Part shown: piece after piece, positions 1 through 6,881 of the stretch | Numbering within the stretch: position 1 is the first letter of the stretch | Layout: the number at the start of each line of letters is the position of its first letter | From: Clostridia bacterium | GTDB lineage: Bacteria; Bacillota; Clostridia; Oscillospirales; Acutalibacteraceae | Length of the DNA: 51,649 bases | Reading direction: 5' to 3' | Assembly (NCBI GenBank): GCA_017409475.1 | Contig: JAFQSP010000008.1 | Span: 1-51,649 of the forward strand | Program-made: the position numbers and the translations under genes | The notes under the pieces: generated by a model | Told to the model about the DNA's origin: nothing | Seen by the model: the letters and a program-made list of their open reading frames with translations, nothing else | Databases searched by the model: none

Positions 1-960
1 GACTGCCCCGGACACGCTGACTATGTTAAAAACATGATCACCGGTGATGCTCAGATGGACGGCGCTATCCTCGTAATCGCTTCTACCGATGGCCCGATGG
101 CTCAGACCAAGGAGCACCTTCTCCTTGCTCGTCAGGTAGGCGTTCCCTACATTGTAGTATTCATGAACAAGGTTGACCAGGTTGACGACCCCGAACTTCT
201 CGAGCTCGTTGAAATGGAAATCCGTGAAACACTTGACAAGTACGAATTCCCGGGCGACGACACACCCATCATCAAGGGTTCTGCTCTTAAGGCTCTCGAA
301 GCTCCGAACGATGCTTCTGACGCAGCTTATGCTCCTATTCAGGAACTCATGGACGCTGTTGACAGCTACATTCCTACTCCTGACCGCAAGGCTGACCTCC
401 CGTTCCTTATGCCTATCGAGGATACTATGACCATTTCCGGTCGTGGTACTGTTGTTACCGGCCGTGTAGAACGTGGTGTTCTTAACGCAGGTGACGAAGT
501 TGAAATCATCGGTCTTACAGAAGAACGCCGCAAGGTTGTTGTTACTTCTATGGAAATGTTCCGCAAGACTCTTGATTACTGTGAAGCTGGCGATAACGTT
601 GGTGCACTCCTCCGTGGTGTTGCTCGTGACGAAATCGAACGTGGACAGGTTCTTTGTAAGCCGGGTTCAATCAATCCGCACACCAAGTTCCATGGTCAGG
701 TTTACATCCTCAGCAAGGAAGAAGGCGGCCGTCATACTCCGTTCTTCAACAACTACCGTCCTCAGTTCTACTTCCGTACAACTGACGTTACCGGCGTAAT
801 TTCTCTTCCGGAAGGCACAGAAATGTGCATGCCTGGCGATAACGTAGAGATGGACGTTGAGCTCATCACTCCTATTGCTATCGAAGAAGGTCTCCGTTTT
901 GCTATCCGCGAAGGTGGACGTACCGTTGGTTCAGGCGTTGTTACAAAGGTTAACGGCTAA
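1..960 (+). CDS. tuf: Elongation factor Tu, 3' part (5' end outside window)
   Basis: EF-Tu is the GTPase that delivers aminoacyl-tRNA to the ribosome. The window opens in frame inside the G domain at the G3 motif [12 protein letters not shown], which is near residue 80 in known EF-Tu. About 319 residues are present and roughly the first 80 are missing. The G4 motif NKVD and the GSALKAL (G5) segment follow, then the two beta-barrel domains, ending in the usual VVTKVNG. It stops with TAA and is followed at once by a strong terminator, so it is the last gene of its transcription unit. It is well separated from the ribosomal protein cluster further right, so a str-type operon, if present, lies to the left. 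Confidence 0.98.
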   Translation, partial: DCPGHADYVKNMITGDAQMDGAILVIASTDGPMAQTKEHLLLARQVGVPYIVVFMNKVDQVDDPELLELVEMEIRETLDKYEFPGDDTPIIKGSALKALEAPNDASDAAYAPIQELMDAVDSYIPTPDRKADLPFLMPIEDTMTISGRGTVVTGRVERGVLNAGDEVEIIGLTEERRKVVVTSMEMFRKTLDYCEAGDNVGALLRGVARDEIERGQVLCKPGSINPHTKFHGQVYILSKEEGGRHTPFFNNYRPQFYFRTTDVTGVISLPEGTEMCMPGDNVEMDVELITPIAIEEGLRFAIREGGRTVGSGVVTKVNG

Positions 961-996
961 TTTTAATTAGTAGTTTCTTTTAATAACAAATAATGT

Positions 997-1034
997 AGCC
1001 CTTTGTTGCTTACGGCAACAAAGGGCTATTTTTA
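997..1034 (+). terminator. Rho-independent terminator after tuf
   Basis: Perfect 13-bp stem (997-1009 with 1015-1027), 5-nt loop, then a T-rich tail. It lies 36 bases after the tuf stop codon. Confidence 0.93.
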
Positions 1035-1188
1035 TGTTTGCTGTTAAATGTGACTGTTTATATGTTTGCTGTACGAGCTCAATTTTTCAGTTTTAGCACA
1101 TTTTTTGATTGACAATGTTATTCTCGCATAAATCACAAAACAACAAATTTACCGCCGTTTAATCAGCAATAACCGTAATTTTGGTAAC

Positions 1189-1222
1189 AAAAAAAGGCTC
1201 GAAAATCTTTCGAGCCTTTTTT
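1189..1222 (-). terminator. Terminator of the GGGtGRT operon
   Basis: Perfect 10-bp stem (1195-1204 with 1208-1217) and a 3-nt loop, flanked by A-run and T-run. It can act in both directions but lies just past the stop of the minus-strand gene ending at 1239. The stretch from 1035 to 1188 shows nothing else I can support. Confidence 0.9.
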
Positions 1223-1238
1223 GTATCTAAAATCTAAA

Positions 1239-2237
1239 TTACTTGCAAGCCTCTTCGATAGCAACTGCAACTGCAACAGTAGCACCAACCATCGGGTTGT
1301 TACCCATACCGATAAGACCCATCATCTCAACGTGAGCAGGAACAGAAGATGAACCTGCAAACTGAGCGTCAGAGTGCATACGGCCCATTGTATCGGTCAT
1401 ACCGTAGGAAGAGGGGCCAGCTGCCATGTTGTCGGGATGGAGGGTACGTCCTGTACCGCCGCCCGAAGCAACTGAGAAATACTTAACGCCGTTTTCGTTG
1501 CACCATTTCTTATATGTGCCTGCAACGGGGTGCTGGAAACGGGTCGGGTTGGTTGAGTTACCGGTGATAGAAACGCCAACGTTTTCAAGCTGCATGATAG
1601 CAACGCCTTCCGGAACGTTGTCAGCGCCGTAGCATCTAACGTTTGCACGGGGACCGTTTGAATAAGCGGTTTCGCCAACAACCTTAACTGTTTCGGTGTA
1701 GGGATCAAACTCGGTCTTTACGTATGTAAAGCCGTTGATTCTCGAAATGATGAAAGCAGCGTCCTTGCCAAGTCCATTGAGGATAACCTGGAGCGGCTTT
1801 GTTCTAACCTTGTTAGCGTTGAGCGCAATCTTGATAGCGCCTTCGGCAGCAGCGAATGATTCGTGACCTGCGAGGAAGCAGAAACAAGATGTTTCGTCGC
1901 TGAGAAGCATAGCGCCGAGATTTCCGTGGCCGAGACCAACCTTTCTGTTTTCGGCAACAGAGCCGGGGATACAAAAGGCCTGGAGACCGATACCGATAGC
2001 GGCAGCGGCGTCAGAAGCCTTTGTGCAGCCCTTCTTGATTGCGATAGCAGCGCCTACTGTGTAAGCCCATTTAGCGTTTTCGAAGCAAATCGGCTGTGTT
2101 TCCTGAACGATGGTATAGGGGTCGATGCCCTTCTCGTCACAGATTGTCTTACATTCATCGATTGATGAAATGCCATATTCTTTAAGCACGTCGAGGATTT
2201 TCGCCTCGCGTCTTTCGTAACCTTCAAATTGTGCCAT
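1239..2237 (-). CDS. GGGtGRT family protein, function unknown
   Basis: A 332-residue cytosolic protein with no signal peptide or membrane segment. It carries the motif SGGGTGRTLHP that gives the family (Pfam GGGtGRT) its name. Other conserved-looking runs are glycine-rich (GLGHGNLGAMLL, GLIGMGNNPMVGA). Two cysteines lie in SCFCFLAGHESF. I know of no established biochemical role. It is the second gene of an operon behind a NifU-like iron-sulfur scaffold gene, with an 18-base gap, which suggests a link to metal cluster or cofactor handling (inference). The start is set by GGGAGG 12 bases upstream. Confidence 0.9.
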   Translation of the reverse strand: MAQFEGYERREAKILDVLKEYGISSIDECKTICDEKGIDPYTIVQETQPICFENAKWAYTVGAAIAIKKGCTKASDAAAAIGIGLQAFCIPGSVAENRKVGLGHGNLGAMLLSDETSCFCFLAGHESFAAAEGAIKIALNANKVRTKPLQVILNGLGKDAAFIISRINGFTYVKTEFDPYTETVKVVGETAYSNGPRANVRCYGADNVPEGVAIMQLENVGVSITGNSTNPTRFQHPVAGTYKKWCNENGVKYFSVASGGGTGRTLHPDNMAAGPSSYGMTDTMGRMHSDAQFAGSSSVPAHVEMMGLIGMGNNPMVGATVAVAVAIEEACK

Positions 2238-2255
2238 TTCGTAATACCTCCCTAA

Positions 2256-2948
2256 TTATTCTTTACGAGGGTCAATGTACTTAACAGCGTCAGCAAAACG
2301 TCCGTATGTACCCTTTGACTGTTCGTAAGCGTCGTTCGGTTCGATGCCCTTCTTGATAAGGTCGGTCATCTTACCGAGGGAAACAAATTCGTAGCCGATA
2401 ACCTGGTTGTCAGCGTCGAGAGCCACACGTGTGCAGTAGCCCTCGGTCATTTCAAGGTAACGAACACCCTTTGCCTTTGTTCCGTACATGGTACCAACCA
2501 TTGAACGGAAGCCTTTACCGAGGTCTTCCATACCTGCGCCGATTACCAAGCCGTCCTCAGAGAAAGCGGACTGTGAACGTCCGTAAACGATCTGGAGGAA
2601 AAGCTCTCTCATAGCGGTATTGATAGCATCGCAAACGAGGTCGGTGTTGAGTGCTTCGAGGACGGTCTTTCCGGGAAGAATTTCAGCAGCCATAGCAGCC
2701 GAGTGGGTCATACCCGAACAACCGACGGTCTCAACAAGAGCCTCTTCGATAATGCCGTTTTTAACGTTGAGTGAAAGCTTGCAGGCGCCCTGCTGGGGAG
2801 CGCACCAACCTACACCGTGAGTATAGGCTGAAATGTCCTTGATTTCCTTTGCTTGAACCCATCTTCCTTCTTCGGGAATGGGAGCAGGACCATGGTCCGG
2901 GCCTTTTGCAACAGGACACATGTGTTGAACTTCGAGTGAATAATTCAT
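2256..2948 (-). CDS. NifU-like iron-sulfur cluster scaffold-domain protein
   Basis: A 230-residue protein whose residues about 45-100 resemble the IscU/NifU N-terminal scaffold. The GACKLSL segment and the ETVGCSGMTHSA segment match the positions of two cluster-binding cysteines of IscU, and PGKTVLEAL follows as in that family. The third IscU cysteine is not clear. The rest (about 110-230) is an extension not typical of IscU. No iscS or other suf/isc gene is nearby. The only partner is the GGGtGRT gene downstream. Start chosen at ATG with GAAAGGAG upstream. Domain call is firm in kind, but actual cluster binding is inference. Confidence 0.8.
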   Translation of the reverse strand: MNYSLEVQHMCPVAKGPDHGPAPIPEEGRWVQAKEIKDISAYTHGVGWCAPQQGACKLSLNVKNGIIEEALVETVGCSGMTHSAAMAAEILPGKTVLEALNTDLVCDAINTAMRELFLQIVYGRSQSAFSEDGLVIGAGMEDLGKGFRSMVGTMYGTKAKGVRYLEMTEGYCTRVALDADNQVIGYEFVSLGKMTDLIKKGIEPNDAYEQSKGTYGRFADAVKYIDPRKE

Positions 2949-2977
2949 CTTGTTACTCCTTTCAATATTAACCGAAA

Positions 2978-3043
2978 CTTGAATTAAAGTCTCGACAAAA
3001 TTTGCTAAATAACATTATACCTTTAAAGTCCGCTTAATTCAAG
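2978..3043. repeat. 10-bp inverted repeat framing the promoter, possible operator
   Basis: CTTGAATTAA at 2978-2987 and its exact reverse complement at 3034-3043, 46 bp apart. One arm overlaps the -35 element and the other lies about 20-30 bp into the transcribed region. Placement fits a paired operator, but no regulator is visible in the window. Confidence 0.4.
3014..3042 (-). promoter_or_regulatory. Promoter of the NifU-like/GGGtGRT operon
   Basis: Minus strand -35 TTGAAT (3042-3037), 17-bp spacer, -10 TATAAT (3019-3014). The predicted start of transcription is near 3007, giving a leader of about 60 nt. Confidence 0.8.
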
Positions 3044-3165
3044 CAAAATTCGTAAATTTATAAGGAATTATGAACTTGTGACTTATAAACTTGCAACTTT
3101 TAAGCATTATGCCGTAAATTGAGTGAAAAAACATACTGTTTAATAAAAAAATTATATAATTCTAT

Positions 3166-3193
3166 TTGCAAAATGAAAAATATGTAATATAAT
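3166..3193 (+). promoter_or_regulatory. Promoter of galE
   Basis: -35 TTGCAA (3166-3171), 16-bp spacer, -10 TATAAT (3188-3193), followed by a ribosome binding site (AGGGG) before the ATG at 3236. Confidence 0.75.
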
Positions 3194-3235
3194 CTCAATA
3201 TAGACATAAAGTAAGTATGAAAAGGGGATAGAAAT

Positions 3236-4249
3236 ATGTCAATTTTAGTAACAGGCGGTGCAGGCTATATAGGTAGTCATGCTTGCGTTGAGCTTCTCAA
3301 TGCGGGATACGAGGTTGTCGTAGTTGACAATCTCTACAATTCAAAGGAGGAGTCGCTGAGCCGTGTTCAAAAAATCACGGGAAAAAGTCTCAAATTCTAT
3401 GAATGTGATATTCGCGATGCGGAAGGGCTCGAAAAGGTATTTACCGAAAATAAAATTGAATGTGTAATTCATTTTGCGGGATTAAAGGCGGTTGGCGAAT
3501 CGTGCAAAATTCCGCTTGAATACTATGATAATAATATCGGCGGTACTGTAATTCTTTGTCAGGTAATGGCTAAAATGGGGGTTAAAAAGCTTGTTTTCTC
3601 CTCATCAGCCACAGTTTACGGCGACTCGCCGATTCCTTATCGCGAGGATATGCACGTTGGCCATTGTACCAATCCGTATGGCAGAACAAAGTACATGATT
3701 GAAGAAATTTTGCGGGACCTTTACGCTTCCGATAACGAATGGAGCATTGCTCTTCTTCGCTATTTCAATCCCATCGGCGCTCACGAATCGGGACTTATCG
3801 GCGAGGACCCGAACGGAATACCGAACAACCTTTTACCCTACATATCACAGGTCGCAATCGGAAAGCTTGCTTGCCTTTCTGTTTTCGGCGACGATTACAA
3901 TACTCCTGACGGAACAGGTGTGCGCGATTATATTCACGTAACCGACCTCGCAATCGGTCACGTAAAGGCGGTTAAATATCTCGAATCAAGAACCGGCATT
4001 GATGCAATCAACCTCGGCGCAGGAAGAGGCTACAGCGTTCTCGAATTGGTAAAGGCGTTTGAAAAGGCCTGCGGTCACGAAATTGCGTACAAAATTGCAC
4101 CAAGACGTCCCGGCGACCTCGATGTTTCTTACGCCGACCCGCAGAAAGCTAAGGATTTACTCGGCTTTGAGACACAGCTTGACGTTGACAAAATGTGCGA
4201 GGATACTTGGCGTTGGCAGTCGAATAATCCCAACGGCTACGACGCATAA
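3236..4249 (+). CDS. galE: UDP-glucose 4-epimerase
   Basis: Interconverts UDP-glucose and UDP-galactose, feeding galactose use and cell-surface sugar synthesis. The 337-residue length is normal. An N-terminal Rossmann motif GGAGYIGSH binds NAD, and the catalytic SSATVYG serine/threonine region and YGRTK (Tyr148, Lys152) are present. The segment around [12 protein letters not shown] near the C terminus is typical. It is a single-gene unit with its own promoter and terminator, with no other Leloir gene adjacent, so a role in envelope precursors is as likely as galactose catabolism. An arnA/other SDR assignment is unlikely. Confidence 0.95.
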   Translation: MSILVTGGAGYIGSHACVELLNAGYEVVVVDNLYNSKEESLSRVQKITGKSLKFYECDIRDAEGLEKVFTENKIECVIHFAGLKAVGESCKIPLEYYDNNIGGTVILCQVMAKMGVKKLVFSSSATVYGDSPIPYREDMHVGHCTNPYGRTKYMIEEILRDLYASDNEWSIALLRYFNPIGAHESGLIGEDPNGIPNNLLPYISQVAIGKLACLSVFGDDYNTPDGTGVRDYIHVTDLAIGHVKAVKYLESRTGIDAINLGAGRGYSVLELVKAFEKACGHEIAYKIAPRRPGDLDVSYADPQKAKDLLGFETQLDVDKMCEDTWRWQSNNPNGYDA

Positions 4250-4265
4250 ATTTTAAAAAATAAAA

Positions 4266-4297
4266 ATGCTTTCCTAAAAAAAGGAAGGCATTTTTTT
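4266..4297 (+). terminator. Terminator after galE
   Basis: 10-bp stem (4266-4275 with 4282-4291, one G-T pair), A-rich loop, run of seven T. Confidence 0.85.
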
Positions 4298-4331
4298 ATA
4301 TCTTTGCGGCATAATAAGCTTCGGTGATAGA

Positions 4332-4517
4332 ATGAATAGGGAAAAGAAACGCGGTAAAAAATTAGACACCGAAATGTCGGTAACGGCCATTTTAGGTCAG
4401 CCCGAAACGCCTTTTGATTTAGTAAATAAATACGGCACCTACGAAATTCAGCCGACCAATGATTCGGGTAACGAATTTCCCACAATTTCGCAAGGGCTGC
4501 CCAAGGATTTGAAGTAG
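4332..4517 (+). CDS. Small protein of unknown function (61 residues)
   Basis: A short reading frame lying between two terminators. Residues 1-12 are strongly basic; the rest is polar with no membrane segment, for example TPFDLVNKYGTYEIQPT. I do not recognise a domain. Support for it being real: it fills the only gap between galE and the next terminator, its composition is protein-like, and its stop is followed by an 8-bp hairpin (4524-4545) and then a full terminator. Against it: the ribosome binding site (CGGTGATAG) is weak and no promoter is clear. It may be expressed by readthrough from galE. Confidence 0.55.
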   Translation: MNREKKRGKKLDTEMSVTAILGQPETPFDLVNKYGTYEIQPTNDSGNEFPTISQGLPKDLK

Positions 4518-4523
4518 ACCGCA

Positions 4524-4545
4524 ATCGGCGGAATGAGCCGCCGAT
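4524..4545 (+). repeat. Hairpin after the small gene
   Basis: Perfect 8-bp inverted repeat ATCGGCGG / CCGCCGAT with a 6-nt loop and no T-run. It is followed within 10 bases by the terminator at 4551-4591. Confidence 0.6.
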
Positions 4546-4550
4546 ACATA

Positions 4551-4591
4551 AAAAAAGCGTAAAACTCTAATTTAGAGTTTTACGCTTTTTT
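4551..4591. terminator. Bidirectional terminator
   Basis: Perfect 14-bp stem (4556-4569 with 4573-4586) with 3-nt loop, A-run before and T-run after. It ends both the plus-strand small gene and the minus-strand operon that stops at 4590. Confidence 0.92.
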
Positions 4592-5336
4592 ATCTGTTAA
4601 TGAGATAATCTGCGTTCATTTTTGCGCTAAGCATTTCGTCATCGGAGTTGTCCTGCTCGGTGATAATATGGTCGATACCAACCTTTTTACAAACCGAAAC
4701 AATCCGTTTCACGTCGATAACATTTCCGTTTTCAAATTCGGTAGTGATTCGCTCATTCATTGACTTTATTTGTTTAAGGTGAATGAGCTTTATTCGGTCG
4801 GCATATCTGCTGATGATGTCGCAGCTGTCACCGCCGCCAAAATTACACCAGCCTGTATCCAGCTCGAAAAAAACTTTTGCTGATGTGCCTTCGATTAGCT
4901 GTTCTAATATGCTTTTTTCGCCGTCGAGCGTTTTCATCTCGCCGTCGTGATTGTGAAAGTGAAATTCGATGCCTTCACGGCTCAGCATGTCGGCATATCG
5001 ATTAAATTTATCGCAAACGGTCTTAACGCCATCAATACTTTCGGGCGTCTTTATCCAAGCAAGCACAGCACGTTTGCAACCGAGCGCTTTGAGTATATCT
5101 ACCGTTTCATCAAATTTTTCATCCGTCAGGTCATTTTCGCCGATATGAGCCGAATAAATTTCAAGCTCTAATTGGTCGCAAATTGTCTTATATTCGCAAG
5201 GAGATAAACAACCAAGACCTGCTGCTTCAACGCCGTTGTAGCCCATTTTAGCCACTGATTCAAGCGCTTTTTGAGAATTGGCTTCAAAGCTTTCTCTCAG
5301 CGAAAACATTTGAATACCGAATTTATCCGTAATCAT
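4590..5336 (-). CDS. Sugar phosphate isomerase/epimerase-like TIM barrel protein
   Basis: A 248-residue protein of the xylose isomerase-like/AP endonuclease 2 superfamily. Likely metal ligands are seen in order: GVEAAG, the FHFHNHDGE run, FFELDTGW, LIHLKQ and ITEQDNS. These proteins isomerise, epimerise or dehydrate sugars and inositols, and the substrate cannot be told from the sequence. It is the last gene of the four-gene minus-strand unit that begins with the Ca2+-type ATPase. Its start lies 4 bases from the upstream stop, with its AAGGGA ribosome binding site inside the end of the cyclophilin gene. Confidence 0.85.
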   Translation of the reverse strand: MITDKFGIQMFSLRESFEANSQKALESVAKMGYNGVEAAGLGCLSPCEYKTICDQLELEIYSAHIGENDLTDEKFDETVDILKALGCKRAVLAWIKTPESIDGVKTVCDKFNRYADMLSREGIEFHFHNHDGEMKTLDGEKSILEQLIEGTSAKVFFELDTGWCNFGGGDSCDIISRYADRIKLIHLKQIKSMNERITTEFENGNVIDVKRIVSVCKKVGIDHIITEQDNSDDEMLSAKMNADYLINR

Positions 5337-5339
5337 TTT

Positions 5340-6242
5340 CTATCCCTTGTATTTGATGATTTCAGCGCTTTTGATTACAACGTCATTTACCGGCTTAGCT
5401 GAATTTCCATCAACTTCAACAGCGGCAATTGCGTCAACAATGTCCATGCCCTCATAAACCTGACCGAAAACGGTATGACCGCCGGTTGCCCTCCAGGCGC
5501 CGTCAAGGTGAATGTTTCCGCCTAAGCTTTCATAAATGTCCCAAACCTCATCGGGAACAAATTTTGAGTTAGGAGCAAGGTTAGCGTCAATAAATTCTTT
5601 TACGTTGGGATACTGTGCGGTGAATTGTTCGCCATAATACTGAACGTATTGGTCATAATAGCTCTCGAGGCTTTTCTTTGTCGTTTCGTAATCATAGTCC
5701 TCGCGCTTAATGTTTTCTGAGGCCTGATTTATAAAGAATTGGCTTCCGTTGGTATCAACTCCCGAGTTAGCCATAGCGAGTGAACCGCGAATGTTAAAAA
5801 GCTTTTCACAAAATTCATCCTCAAACGGTTCGCCCCAAACTGATTCGCCTCCTGTACCGTTCCCATCGGGGTCACCGCCCTGAATCATAAAATCCTTTAT
5901 AACGCGGTGAAAAATGAGTCCGTCATAATATCCGTTTTTGATGTGGGTTTTAAAGTTTTCTACCGCCTTCGGAGCGCCCTCGGGGAAAAGACGGATATAA
6001 ATATCGCCCATATTGGTGTGCAAAACGGCAACCTCTTCGTCCTTTTCGGGCATTTCGGTCTGGAATCCGTATTCCTTGTCGGCATAAGCGTTATTGAGCT
6101 CGTTTCTACCCATCGTAGAGTCACTTGTGCCGGTTTTGGACGAATTGTCTGCGGTAGTAGTTGCATCTTTTTTTTCGCAGGAAATTAACGAGAACATCAT
6201 GATTATAGCCAAAATAAGAGCGATAATTCTAATCTTTTTCAT
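5340..6242 (-). CDS. Lipoprotein peptidyl-prolyl cis-trans isomerase (cyclophilin type)
   Basis: Catalyses proline cis-trans isomerisation, probably helping fold exported proteins on the outer face of the membrane. Residues 1-22 form a lipoprotein signal ending in the lipobox LISC, so Cys22 should be lipidated. A Ser/Thr-rich linker follows, then a cyclophilin domain with [16 protein letters not shown] and NGSQFFI. An acidic, Tyr-rich insert of about 60 residues splits the domain before [17 protein letters not shown]. The start was set at ATG 6242, 9 bases after GGAGG; a TTG two codons earlier is too close to it. It is a paralogue of the cytosolic copy directly upstream. Confidence 0.92.
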   Translation of the reverse strand: MKKIRIIALILAIIMMFSLISCEKKDATTTADNSSKTGTSDSTMGRNELNNAYADKEYGFQTEMPEKDEEVAVLHTNMGDIYIRLFPEGAPKAVENFKTHIKNGYYDGLIFHRVIKDFMIQGGDPDGNGTGGESVWGEPFEDEFCEKLFNIRGSLAMANSGVDTNGSQFFINQASENIKREDYDYETTKKSLESYYDQYVQYYGEQFTAQYPNVKEFIDANLAPNSKFVPDEVWDIYESLGGNIHLDGAWRATGGHTVFGQVYEGMDIVDAIAAVEVDGNSAKPVNDVVIKSAEIIKYKG

Positions 6243-6270
6243 TTTCAAATTCCTCCATTAAAGGATTGTT

Positions 6271-6861
6271 TTATAAAACAGAAACTTCAATTTCTATAAT
6301 CTTAACATCGTCAAGCGGCTTATCTCTTCCGTCAACGGCTACCGATGCGATATTGTTTACAATATCCATGCCGTCATAAACTTGGCCGAAAACGGTGTGA
6401 TGATAGTCGAGCCAGGGGGTACCGCCAACCTGCTTGTAAGCGGTAACACAATCGGCAGGATAGCTTTCGCTAAGCTCGCTCATCTGCTCAATCATGCTTT
6501 CGGGAGCGGTTGACGCGTGAACGATAAAGAACTGACTTCCGTTGGTGCAGGGACCTGCATTAGCCATTGAGAGAGCGCCGCAAAGATTGTGCAGCTCGGG
6601 AGTAAATTCGTCCTCAAAGCTTCGGCCCCAAATAGATTCGCCGCCCATACCTGTACCCGTCGGGTCACCGCCCTGAATCATAAAGTCCTTTATAACGCGG
6701 TGAAAGATAATTCCGTTGTAATATCCGTTTTTAGCGTGTGTGATGAAGTTCTCTACCGCTTTTGGAGCGTGTTCGGGAAAAAATTTTACCTTAATATCGC
6801 CGAGATTGGTCTTAATAACGGCAACTGTATCGTTTTTTACGGGTGCTGAGAGCTGATTCAT
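6271..6861 (-). CDS. Cytosolic peptidyl-prolyl cis-trans isomerase (cyclophilin type)
   Basis: A 196-residue single-domain cyclophilin with no signal peptide. [27 protein letters not shown] and [15 protein letters not shown] cover the active-site region, with the catalytic Arg in FHRV. It has a shorter insert (about residues 120-150) than the lipoprotein version. It sits between the Ca2+-type ATPase gene (20-base gap) and the lipoprotein cyclophilin (28-base gap), so the two probably arose by tandem duplication and split into an inside and an outside enzyme. Confidence 0.93.
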   Translation of the reverse strand: MNQLSAPVKNDTVAVIKTNLGDIKVKFFPEHAPKAVENFITHAKNGYYNGIIFHRVIKDFMIQGGDPTGTGMGGESIWGRSFEDEFTPELHNLCGALSMANAGPCTNGSQFFIVHASTAPESMIEQMSELSESYPADCVTAYKQVGGTPWLDYHHTVFGQVYDGMDIVNNIASVAVDGRDKPLDDVKIIEIEVSVL

Positions 6862-6881
6862 GGTTACTTAAAACTCCTTTA

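Noticed and set aside
1035-1188. TTGACA box near 1113
   Set aside because: No -10 element at proper spacing and no gene follows on that strand.
4237-4524. 95-codon minus-strand frame across the galE terminator
   Set aside because: It runs through a clear terminator hairpin and has no ribosome binding site; the plus-strand frame fits the gap better.
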